Below, in pieces: positions 57,335-64,000 of a DNA stretch of 64,000 bases. Numbering within the stretch: the first letter of the stretch is position 1; each line of letters starts with the position of its first letter. Both the position numbers and the translations under genes were made by a program. The stretch lies in assembly GCF_002874965.1 (NCBI RefSeq), contig NZ_CP025624.1, forward strand, positions 372,001 to 436,000, written 5' to 3'. The DNA is from Pseudomonas sp. NC02. GTDB lineage: Bacteria > Pseudomonadota > Gammaproteobacteria > Pseudomonadales > Pseudomonadaceae. The notes below the pieces were generated by a model that was given only the letters and a program-made list of their open reading frames with translations, did no database searches and had not been told where the DNA came from.

Positions 57335-58039
57335 TCAGCGGCTCTGGCGTTGTTGTAACAACAGGTTGCTAAACCCGGCGCCGGCCAGTTGTTTCTGGGC
57401 CACGGTCAGCTGTTCACGGTTGCTGAACGGCCCTACCAGCACGCGATACCAGGTCGCATCCTTAACCGTCCCGGACTCCACCGTCACCGCCTGCCCCAAC
57501 AGAATAATCTGCGCGCGCACCCGGTCCGCATCCGCCTGTTTCGGGAACGAGCCCGCCTGCAGGAAGAACTTGGTCACGGGCGCGGCCTTGGTGGTGGCGA
57601 CCGGCGGCGGTGGCGGCGGGGTAATCCCGGCCAGCGCAGCCTGGGCCCGGGCCGTGTCGATCTTCGCTGCTTCCGCCGGGGTAACCGGCGTAGTCGGCAC
57701 CGGCTGCGGCGTCGGCAGGGTTTTCTCCGGCACGGCGTCCGGCGGCACGATCACTTCCGATTCCGGCAGCAGCGTGTAGAAGTCGTACTTCGGCTTCACC
57801 GGCGCAGTCGGGCTAGGCGGTGTCTTGTTCGCCTCGGCCATTTTCGTGGCCTTCTGCTGTTCTTGCTTGACCCGTTTGACGTCATCGCCCTTGCCCGGGT
57901 CGAGCTTCATCAGGAACACCACAAACGCGCCGACCGTCAGGCCGATGGCCATCCACAACCAGCCCGGAATAGGCTTCTTCGCCGGTGCCTGGTAGCGGCT
58001 GGCGCCGCGCTTGGGTGCAGGTTTTTTCTTGGCAGCCAA
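57335..58039 (-). CDS. SPOR-domain inner-membrane protein, FtsN-like
   Basis: A 234-residue bitopic protein. A short basic cytoplasmic head (MAAKKKPAPKRGASRYQAPA) precedes one membrane helix (about 27-43), a long Pro/Ala/Thr-rich periplasmic linker, and a C-terminal SPOR domain (about 155-232, FFLQAGSFPKQADADRVRAQ and YRVLVGPFSNREQLTVAQKQ). SPOR domains bind denuded septal peptidoglycan. The layout is that of FtsN, so a role in division is likely. Its ATG lies one base after the argS stop, so it is coupled to argS. Confidence 0.88.
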   Translation of the reverse strand: MAAKKKPAPKRGASRYQAPAKKPIPGWLWMAIGLTVGAFVVFLMKLDPGKGDDVKRVKQEQQKATKMAEANKTPPSPTAPVKPKYDFYTLLPESEVIVPPDAVPEKTLPTPQPVPTTPVTPAEAAKIDTARAQAALAGITPPPPPPVATTKAAPVTKFFLQAGSFPKQADADRVRAQIILLGQAVTVESGTVKDATWYRVLVGPFSNREQLTVAQKQLAGAGFSNLLLQQRQSR

Positions 58040-58040
58040 C

Positions 58041-59777
58041 TTACATACGCTCCAGAGTTTCCAGGCCCAACAATTCCAGGCCTTGCTTGAGGGTCCGTCC
58101 TGCCAGTGCGGCGAGGCGCAGGCGGCTCTGCTTTTGGGCTTCGTCGTCTGCGGTCAGGATCGGGCAGTTCTCGTAGAAGCTGGAGAACAAACCGGCGACT
58201 TCGTACAAATAGGTGCAGAGGATGTGCGGTGTGCCTTTTTCGCCGACGCTGTTCAGCACTTCGCCGAATTGCGCCAGTTTGGCGGCCAGTTCCTGCTCGT
58301 GTGGCGCCTCAAGGTTGATCTGGCCTTCGACTTCGCTGAAGTCCTTGCCCAGCTTGCGGAACACACCGGCCACCCGCGTGTAGGCATACAGCAGGTACGG
58401 CGCGGTGTTGCCTTCGAAGTTGAGCATCAGTTCGAAGTTGAAGCTGTAGTCGCTGGTGCGGTGCTTGGACAGGTCGGCGTATTTCACCGCGCCAATCCCC
58501 ACGACGCGGGCGATGTTGCGCAGGTCGGCTTCGGCCAGCTCCGGGTTCTTTTCCTTCACCAGGTTGTAGGCGCGGTCCTGGGCTTCGTTCAGCAGGTCGA
58601 TCAGCTTCACGGTGCCGCCGTCACGGGTCTTGAACGGGCGGCCATCGGCGCCGTTCATGGTGCCGAAGCCCATGTGTTCCATCTGCATCGGGTGGGTCAC
58701 GAAACCGGCGCGGCGCGCCACTTCGAACACTTGCTGGAAGTGCAGGGCCTGGCGCTGGTCAACGAAATACAGGGCACGGTCGGCTTTCAGCACGCCGCTG
58801 CGGTAGCGCACGGCGGCCAGGTCGGTGGTGGCGTAGAGGTAGCCGCCATCGGCCTTGACGATGATCACCGGCAGCGGGTCGCCGTCGGCGGTCTTGAATT
58901 CTTCGAGGAACACGCACTGCGCGCCGTTGCTTTCAACCAGCAGGCCCTTGGCCTTGAGGTCGTTGACCACGTTGATCAGGTCGTCGTTGTAGGCGCTTTC
59001 GCCCATCACGTCGGCCATGGTCAATTTGACGTTGAGCAGCTCGTAGATTTCCTGGCAGTGGGACAGCGAGATCTCGCGGAAGCGGCCCCACAGTTCCAGG
59101 CATTCGGCATCGCCGGCTTGCAGCTTGACCACCAGGCCACGGGCGCGGTCGGCGAATTCTTCGGATTCGTCGAAACGCTTCTTGGCGGCGCGGTAGAAGT
59201 TCTCCAGGTCCGACAGCTCATTGCTGGTGATCGGGTTTTCCTGCAGATAGGCCATCAACATGCCGAACTGGGTGCCCCAGTCGCCCACGTGGTTCTGGCG
59301 GATCACGTCATCGCCGAGGAACTCCAGGACCCGCGCCACGCCGTCACCGATGATGGTGGAGCGCAGGTGGCCCACGTGCATTTCCTTGGCCAGGTTCGGT
59401 GCCGACAGGTCGATGGCCACGCGCTGTGCCGGGCCGGCCTTGCGCACGCCGATTTTCGCGTCGGCCAGGGCCGCGTCCAGGCGCGAAGCCAGGGCCTGGG
59501 TGTTCTGAAAGAAGTTGATGAAGCCTGGGCCGGCGATTTCAGCCTTGGTTACCTGCGGGTCGGCCGGCAGCGCGGCGATGATTTTTTCCGCCAGGTCGCG
59601 CGGCTTCAGGCCGGCCGGCTTGGCCAGCATCATCGCGATGTTGCTGGCGAAATCACCGTGGGTCTTGTCGCGGGTATTTTCCACCTGGATCGCCGGCGTC
59701 AGGCCTTCAGGCAACACACCTTCGTTGACGAGTTGGGTGAGGGCTTGTTGGATCAGCTGGCGAATGGTGTCTTTCAT
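58041..59777 (-). CDS. argS: arginyl-tRNA synthetase
   Basis: Class I synthetase charging tRNA-Arg. It has 578 residues. An N-terminal Add1 domain (about 1-110) precedes the HIGH motif as [11 protein letters not shown] (about 132-142). The anticodon-binding helical domain is C-terminal, ending [13 protein letters not shown]. The canonical KMSK is lacking, as is common for ArgRS. The start is ATG 59777 ([16 protein letters not shown]); the longer open frame reaches through REP-like sequence and is not coding. Confidence 0.97.
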   Translation of the reverse strand: MKDTIRQLIQQALTQLVNEGVLPEGLTPAIQVENTRDKTHGDFASNIAMMLAKPAGLKPRDLAEKIIAALPADPQVTKAEIAGPGFINFFQNTQALASRLDAALADAKIGVRKAGPAQRVAIDLSAPNLAKEMHVGHLRSTIIGDGVARVLEFLGDDVIRQNHVGDWGTQFGMLMAYLQENPITSNELSDLENFYRAAKKRFDESEEFADRARGLVVKLQAGDAECLELWGRFREISLSHCQEIYELLNVKLTMADVMGESAYNDDLINVVNDLKAKGLLVESNGAQCVFLEEFKTADGDPLPVIIVKADGGYLYATTDLAAVRYRSGVLKADRALYFVDQRQALHFQQVFEVARRAGFVTHPMQMEHMGFGTMNGADGRPFKTRDGGTVKLIDLLNEAQDRAYNLVKEKNPELAEADLRNIARVVGIGAVKYADLSKHRTSDYSFNFELMLNFEGNTAPYLLYAYTRVAGVFRKLGKDFSEVEGQINLEAPHEQELAAKLAQFGEVLNSVGEKGTPHILCTYLYEVAGLFSSFYENCPILTADDEAQKQSRLRLAALAGRTLKQGLELLGLETLERM

Positions 59778-59892
59778 GGTGTTCTCTTTCGACCGCAAGC
59801 GGTGGCGCGCGATGCGCAGGTGGAAAAACTGGGCATTATCCGTGGCGAGGGCGGGCTTGCCAACCTTCGCGGGACCTTGACGGACGATTAAC

Positions 59893-60007
59893 CTGTGGCG
59901 AGGGAGCTTGCTGTGGCGAGGGAGCTTGCTCCCGCTGGAGTGCGTAGCGCTCCCGGCTTTTTTGGGGCTGCTACGCAGCCCAGCGGGAGCAAGCTCCCTC
60001 GCCACAG
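59893..60007. repeat. REPIN (TGTGGCGAGGGAGCTTGC type) with duplicated left end
   Basis: The left arm start CTGTGGCGAGGGAGCTTG occurs twice in direct tandem (59893-59910 and 59911-59928) before the full core. The right arm is single. A further diverged fragment (CGTGGCGAGGGCGGGCTTGC) lies at 59841. It fills most of the gap between priA and argS. Confidence 0.88.
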
Positions 60008-60011
60008 GGGG

Positions 60012-62231
60012 TTAGTACAAATCTACCGGGTCTACGTCCAGCGACCATCTCACCTGGCGACCACTGGGCATTTGCTCCAGCGCAAGTAACCAGCTGCTTA
60101 ATAAACGATGCAGCGGCGCGCGGGCGCTGGCTTGCAAGAGTAGCTGGGCGCGGTAACGCCCGGCGCGGCGTTCCATCGGTGCTGGCACCGGGCCCAATAG
60201 CTCGATGCCGGTCAGACCCAGTTCCCCCAGCAAACGTTCAGCCTCGCTGCACGCTTCATCCAGGAAACCTTCGGCCTGCCCCGGCTTGTGCGCTTCGGCC
60301 CGCAGCAGCGCCAGATGCGCAAACGGTGGCAGACCTGCCGAGCGTCGCTCGCTCAAGGCCTGTTCGGCGAAGGCAAAGTAGCCTTGTTCTGTCAGTTGAA
60401 TCAGCAGCGGGTGGTCGGCCAGGTGCGTCTGGATGATCACCTTGCCCGGCTCTTCGGCCCGCCCGGCCCGGCCTGCGACCTGCACGATCAACTGCGCCAT
60501 GCGCTCGCTGGCGCGAAAATCCCCGGAGAACAGCCCGCCGTCGGCATCCAGGATCGACACCAGGGTCACCCGTGGGAAGTGATGCCCTTTGGCAAGCATC
60601 TGCGTGCCCACCAGAATGCACGGCTGGCCCTTCTGGATCGTGGCGAACAACTGATTCATCGCGTCCTTGCGCGAGGTGCTGTCGCGGTCGACCCGCAGCA
60701 CCGGGTAATCCGGGAACAGGATGCCCAGTCGTTCTTCGGCGCGCTCGGTGCCCGCGCCCACCGGTCGCAAGTCGACTTTGCCGCACTGCGGGCAGTGCCG
60801 CGGCACCCGCTCCACATGGCCGCAGTGATGGCAGCGCAACTCGCCGGAGCGCTGGTGCACGGTCATTCGCGCATCGCAGCGATTGCACTCGGACATCCAG
60901 CCGCAGTCGTGGCACAGCAGCGTCGGCGCAAAACCCCGGCGGTTGAGGAACACCAGCACTTGCTGGCCCGCCGCGAGGGTTTGCCCGATGGCTTGCTGCA
61001 TCGGCCCGGAAATGCCGCTGTCCAGCGGGCGACTTTTTACATCCAGGCGCAGGAAGCGGGGTTGCTTGGCACCGCCGGCACGTTCATTGAGACGCAGCAG
61101 GCCGTAGCGCCCGGTGTAGGCGTTGTGCAGGCTTTCCAAGGAAGGCGTGGCCGAGCCCAGCACAATCGGGATGTTTTCCTGGCGGGCACGCACCAGCGCC
61201 AGGTCGCGGGCGTGGTAGCGCAGGCCTTCCTGCTGTTTATAGGAGCCGTCGTGTTCTTCGTCGATGATGATCAGCCCGGGATTTTTCATCGGGGTGAACA
61301 GCGCCGAACGGGTGCCGATAATAATGTCGGCCTCGCCGTCCCGGGCGGCGAGCCAGGATTCCAGGCGCTCGCGGTCGTTGACCGCCGAGTGCACCAGGGC
61401 GATGCGCGCGTTGAAACGCTGCTCGAAACGCGCCAGGGTTTGCGGGCCGAGGTTGATCTCGGGGATCAGCACCAGTGCCTGTTTGCCGGCTTCGAGGGTT
61501 TCGCGGATCAGTTGCAAATAGACTTCGGTCTTGCCGCTGCCGGTGACGCCGGCCAGCAGGAACGCGTGGAAACTGTCGAAACCGGCGCGAATCGCCTCGT
61601 AGGCGGCGCGTTGTTCGGGGTTGAGCGGCAATTCCGGCTGAGCCAGCCAGTGTTCGTGGCGCTCGCCGGGGGCGTGCTTGCGGATTTCCACCTGCACCAG
61701 GCCCTTGGCCAGCAGCAAGTCCAGGCTGTCCTTGCTCAGCATCAGCTTGCTTAAAAGCTGATGGGCGACGCCGTGGGGATGCTGGGCCAGGGTTGCCAGG
61801 GCTTCACGCTGGCGCGGGGCGCGGGCGATGCGCGGGTCGTCCATGCGCGCCCCCGGGACCATCGACCAGAAACGCTCCTGACGCGCCTCGGCCAGTTCGC
61901 CCTGGCGCAACAGCACCGGCAGCGCCCAGCTCAAGGTGTCGCCGAGGCTGTGCTGGTAATACTGCGAGGTCCACAGGCACAGTTTGAACAGTGCGGGCGG
62001 CAGCGGCGGCGTGCTGTCGAGGATGGCCACGGCGGGCTTGAGCTTCTCGGCGGGCACTTCGCTGTGATCGGCGACCTCCACCAGGATGCCGATCATCTCC
62101 CGCCGGCCAAACGGTACCCGTACGCGCATGCCGGGCTGCAACTGCGACCGCAATACGCCGGCAGGGGCCCGATAATCGAACAGGCGGCGCAGGGGCGAGG
62201 GCAGGGCGAGGCGCAAAATGGCGTCGGGCAC
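60012..62231 (-). CDS. priA: primosomal protein N', replication restart helicase
   Basis: Superfamily 2 DNA helicase that reloads the replisome at collapsed forks. It has 739 residues. The N-terminal 3' DNA-binding domain is about 1-105. Walker A is GVTGSGKTEVYLQ and the DEAH-like box is IIIDEEHDGSYKQQEG. Eight zinc-binding cysteines run from CHDCGWMSECNRC to CHHCGHVERVPRHCPQC. Helicase motifs V and VI include GTQMLAKGHHFPRV and QVAGRAGRAEEPG. The gene is preceded by a REPIN and divergent from rpmE. Confidence 0.97.
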   Translation of the reverse strand: MPDAILRLALPSPLRRLFDYRAPAGVLRSQLQPGMRVRVPFGRREMIGILVEVADHSEVPAEKLKPAVAILDSTPPLPPALFKLCLWTSQYYQHSLGDTLSWALPVLLRQGELAEARQERFWSMVPGARMDDPRIARAPRQREALATLAQHPHGVAHQLLSKLMLSKDSLDLLLAKGLVQVEIRKHAPGERHEHWLAQPELPLNPEQRAAYEAIRAGFDSFHAFLLAGVTGSGKTEVYLQLIRETLEAGKQALVLIPEINLGPQTLARFEQRFNARIALVHSAVNDRERLESWLAARDGEADIIIGTRSALFTPMKNPGLIIIDEEHDGSYKQQEGLRYHARDLALVRARQENIPIVLGSATPSLESLHNAYTGRYGLLRLNERAGGAKQPRFLRLDVKSRPLDSGISGPMQQAIGQTLAAGQQVLVFLNRRGFAPTLLCHDCGWMSECNRCDARMTVHQRSGELRCHHCGHVERVPRHCPQCGKVDLRPVGAGTERAEERLGILFPDYPVLRVDRDSTSRKDAMNQLFATIQKGQPCILVGTQMLAKGHHFPRVTLVSILDADGGLFSGDFRASERMAQLIVQVAGRAGRAEEPGKVIIQTHLADHPLLIQLTEQGYFAFAEQALSERRSAGLPPFAHLALLRAEAHKPGQAEGFLDEACSEAERLLGELGLTGIELLGPVPAPMERRAGRYRAQLLLQASARAPLHRLLSSWLLALEQMPSGRQVRWSLDVDPVDLY

Positions 62232-62291
62232 GCGGGGGTTCTCATATGACGGGCGGCGAAGAAGGGCGGGAGCCTAGCAGACCAGCGGTGG

Positions 62292-62381
62292 ATGTGGGAG
62301 CCGGGCTTGCCCGCGATAGTATCGACACGGTGCACCTGAGGCACCGCCGCGCCTGCATCGCGGGCAAGCCCGGCTCCCACA
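62292..62381. repeat. REPIN (TGTGGGAGCCGGGCTTGCCCGCGAT type)
   Basis: Inverted cores between the divergent priA and rpmE genes. The core has CCGGGCTTGCCCG in place of the usual central part. The 297-base gap also holds the rpmE promoter. Confidence 0.88.
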
Positions 62382-62430
62382 GGGCCTTGTGTATGCCGCG
62401 CTTTTCTGATGAAAGGGGCCGTTGTGCTTC

Positions 62431-62458
62431 TTGCGCGTTTAAAAAGGTCTGGTAGAAT
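62431..62458 (+). promoter_or_regulatory. sigma-70 promoter of rpmE
   Basis: TTGCGC, 16 bases, TAGAAT, with a G-rich extended stretch (TCTGG) before the -10. The leader to the ATG is about 64 bases and includes a small inverted repeat TCAACA-ATAG-TGTTGA at 62483-62498, a possible site for autogenous or other control. Confidence 0.65.
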
Positions 62459-62528
62459 CCGCGGCCTAATTACGTGCGGTATTCAACAATAGTGTTGATT
62501 GGCGGCACGCTAGCCTGAGGAATACACC

Positions 62529-62759
62529 ATGAAAGCCGATATCCATCCAAACTATGTTGCCATCGACGTTACCTGCAGCTGCGGTAACAAGTTCGAGACC
62601 CGTTCGACTTTCGGCAAAGCTCTGCCAATCGACGTGTGCAACGAGTGCCACCCGTTCTACACCGGTAAGCAGAAGACTCTGGATGTTGGCGGCCGTGTTG
62701 ACCGCTTCAAGACCCGCTTCGGTGCTTTCGGCGCTAAAGCTGCTCCTAAAGCCGAGTAA
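62529..62759 (+). CDS. rpmE: 50S ribosomal protein L31, zinc-binding form
   Basis: Large-subunit ribosomal protein at the central protuberance. It has 76 residues. The zinc ligands are Cys16, Cys18, Cys37 and Cys40 (CSC and CNEC), so this is the C+ form; the zinc-independent paralogue would be elsewhere. It has [18 protein letters not shown] at the start and a Lys/Ala-rich C-terminus. TGAGGA lies seven bases upstream of the ATG. Confidence 0.97.
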   Translation: MKADIHPNYVAIDVTCSCGNKFETRSTFGKALPIDVCNECHPFYTGKQKTLDVGGRVDRFKTRFGAFGAKAAPKAE

Positions 62760-62800
62760 GGCTGGTCCGCTTGGATGGCCTGTATGGCTTGTCCTCGCTG

Positions 62801-63589
62801 ATGAAAAAGGCGTCCCTTGTGGGCGCCTTTTTTGTGTCTGCGATTTGGCTGGCGCCCGCCCAGGCCGAGGTGTTCTGCCCGGCGCCCGGCGATGTCGCGA
62901 CCTTCGACGTGCAGCGGGTAGTGGATGGCGACACCGTGCGCCTCAAGGATGGCCGCAGCATACGCATGATCGGCGTCAATGCCCCGGAAACCGGCAAGCA
63001 GGGGCGCACTGACGAGCCCTTCGCCGTGGCCGCTCGCGAGCGCCTGCAAAGTCTTGTGGGCGCGAGCGGTGGGCGCGTTGGAGTGGTGCCCGGACGGGAG
63101 AGCAAGGACCGTTACGGCCGCACCCTGGCCCATCTCTACGGTGCCAATGGAGCAAATCTGGAAGCGCAGTTGCTCGCCGAAGGCCTTGGCTTCCAGGTGG
63201 CGGTCGCGCCGAATGTGGCACTGGTGGCCTGCCAGCAAGCCGCCGAACGCAGCGCCCGGCAGGCCCGGCTGGGGGTGTGGCGCCGGTCACCGGTGGTCGA
63301 TGCGGCGAAGATCCGGCGCTCGGGCTTTGCGGTGGTCAGCGGTCAGGTGAACAAAATCGAACGCAATCGCGGCGGAGTCTGGATTGAGTTGCAGGGCTCA
63401 CTGGTACTGCGCATTGCACCCAATCTGGTGGGCCGATTCGACAGTGCACTGTTGAAGGGTTTGCAGGGCCAGTCCATCGAAGCCCGCGGCTGGGTGCTGG
63501 ACCGCTCCCGACGCGGCGGCCTGGAAAAGGGCCAGGCACGCTGGCTGTTGCCACTGACCGATCCCGGCATGCTCGAGCAGGCGCCGTAA
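62801..63589 (+). CDS. secreted thermonuclease-like (SNase fold) nuclease
   Basis: A 262-residue exported nuclease. The signal peptide MKKASLVGAFFVSAIWLAPA ends QA before EVFCPAP. The SNase domain (about 32-165) has FDVQRVVDGDTVRLKDG, the catalytic Arg and Glu in IRMIGVNAPE, and the second Arg in DRYGRTLA. The C-terminal 90 residues have no clear match. The start is ATG 62801, 41 bases after the rpmE stop. Earlier in-frame starts (TTG 62771, ATG 62774) would add residues before the signal peptide. The first codons double as a terminator hairpin. Confidence 0.87.
   Translation: MKKASLVGAFFVSAIWLAPAQAEVFCPAPGDVATFDVQRVVDGDTVRLKDGRSIRMIGVNAPETGKQGRTDEPFAVAARERLQSLVGASGGRVGVVPGRESKDRYGRTLAHLYGANGANLEAQLLAEGLGFQVAVAPNVALVACQQAAERSARQARLGVWRRSPVVDAAKIRRSGFAVVSGQVNKIERNRGGVWIELQGSLVLRIAPNLVGRFDSALLKGLQGQSIEARGWVLDRSRRGGLEKGQARWLLPLTDPGMLEQAP
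62804..62833 (+). terminator. intrinsic terminator of rpmE, inside the nuclease coding sequence
   Basis: AAAAAGGCGTCCC pairs with GGGCGCCTTTTT (one bulged T) around TTGT, followed by a T run to 62833. It begins three bases into the nuclease gene, whose Lys-Lys-Ala-Ser-Leu-Val-Gly-Ala-Phe-Phe codons make up the hairpin. Confidence 0.75.
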
Positions 63590-63702
63590 GAAAAAATTGT
63601 AGACATTTTTCAGGTCGATTGTGAACAGTTGAGCCCTTGTATCCCGTGGCTCTTGGCCAAAAGTCGTAGGGCAGGGCCCTTGACACCTGTGACTGCCCAG
63701 TC

Positions 63703-63731
63703 TTGTGGGGACTTTGCGACACGCGTATCCT
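63703..63731 (+). promoter_or_regulatory. candidate promoter of the malic enzyme gene
   Basis: TTGTGG, 17 bases, TATCCT, 39 bases before the ATG. A TTGACA at 63680 has no good -10 at the right distance. The 181-base gap otherwise holds nothing I can assign. Confidence 0.35.
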
Positions 63732-63770
63732 CGGCGGTCCGTCGACCAACAGTAAAAGCGGAATGCCGAT

Positions 63771-64000
63771 ATGTCTGATTTGAAAACTGCCGCTCTCGAA
63801 TATCATGCCCATCCTCGTCCAGGAAAGCTGAGTGTAGAGCTCACCAAAGCCACTGCCACCGCCCGCGACCTGTCGCTGGCCTACAGCCCTGGCGTTGCCG
63901 AGCCCGTACGTGAAATCGCCCGCGATCCTGAACTGGCCTACAAGTACACCGGCAAAGGCAACCTGGTTGCAGTGATCTCTGATGGCACCGCGATCCTCGG
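63771..64000 (+). CDS. maeB: malic enzyme (NADP-dependent type), 3' end outside window
   Basis: Oxidative decarboxylation of malate to pyruvate, supplying NADPH and pyruvate. Only the first 76 codons are present. The N-terminus MSDLKTAALEYHAHPRPGKL leads into LSLAYSPGVAEPVREIARDP and the region YKYTGKGNLVAVISDGTAIL, the typical malic-enzyme start. Whether it is the short form or the form with a C-terminal phosphotransacetylase domain cannot be seen here. GCGGA lies eight bases upstream of the ATG. Confidence 0.92.
   Translation, partial: MSDLKTAALEYHAHPRPGKLSVELTKATATARDLSLAYSPGVAEPVREIARDPELAYKYTGKGNLVAVISDGTAIL

Noticed and set aside
58011..59891. Open frame of 626 codons antisense to argS
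   Set aside because: Shadow of argS with biased composition.

Overview
The window is a stretch of chromosome from a fluorescent-group Pseudomonas (P. fluorescens complex or close relative). The evidence is the high-GC, Pseudomonas-style proteins, the characteristic Pseudomonas REP/REPIN repeats in many intergenic gaps, and a gene order (fbp, hut, pip-dtd, opgGH, amino-acid ABC transporter, chemoreceptor, rsmE, tatCBA, hisEI, ubiBJE, phaIF/phaDC2ZC1, hslUV, argS, priA, rpmE, maeB) that matches the same neighbourhood in other pseudomonads. It is mostly core genome. I see no prophage, insertion sequence, CRISPR array, rRNA or tRNA.

Layout. 1-7117: the 3' part of glycogen phosphorylase, then a coupled pair of envelope genes (DUF2339 and DUF3999). 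7225-9235: fructose-1,6-bisphosphatase and two small lipoproteins. 9349-24533: a complete histidine utilisation (hut) region. hutF is divergent from hutCD, then comes a long hutU-to-hutG run holding urocanase, three import systems, two histidase paralogues, imidazolonepropionase and formylglutamate deformylase. A sigma-54-type promoter with a HutC-like operator on its start site lies before hutU. 24793-28339: an orphan betaine/choline-type binding protein, an esterase, proline iminopeptidase and D-aminoacyl-tRNA deacylase. 28607-32921: opgGH for osmoregulated periplasmic glucans. 33164-36814: a polar amino-acid ABC transporter with two tandem binding-protein genes. 36941-40937: two chemoreceptors. 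41116-47132: a tightly packed minus-strand run ubiE-ubiJ-ubiB-hisI-hisE-tatA-tatB-tatC-rsmE. 47276-54383: the medium-chain-length polyhydroxyalkanoate (PHA) cluster, with phasins phaIF convergent on phaC1-phaZ-phaC2-phaD and a sigma-54-like promoter before phaC1. 54633-62231: DUF971, hslVU protease, a SPOR protein, argS and priA. 62529-64000: ribosomal protein L31, a secreted nuclease and the start of a malic enzyme.

How it fits together. The hut region converts histidine through urocanate, imidazolone propionate, formiminoglutamate and formylglutamate to glutamate and formate. It is set up for HutC repression plus an enhancer-dependent activator. The PHA cluster contains synthesis, mobilisation, granule coating and a regulator.

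The most interesting observation is the first histidase paralogue, hutH1 (17731-19254). It is intact and full length, but the Ala-Ser-Gly triad that forms the MIO cofactor is replaced by a shortened Tyr-Leu-Thr-His segment, and a second active-site tyrosine is a leucine. The next gene, hutH2, has all the canonical residues. Other points of note: the histidine ABC core genes hutWV have no adjacent binding protein; a ChoX-type binding protein nearby has an incomplete aromatic box; an intrinsic terminator is built into the signal-peptide codons of the nuclease gene; sixteen REP-type or similar palindromic repeats are present, one a perfect 36-bp inverted repeat and one a four-hairpin element.
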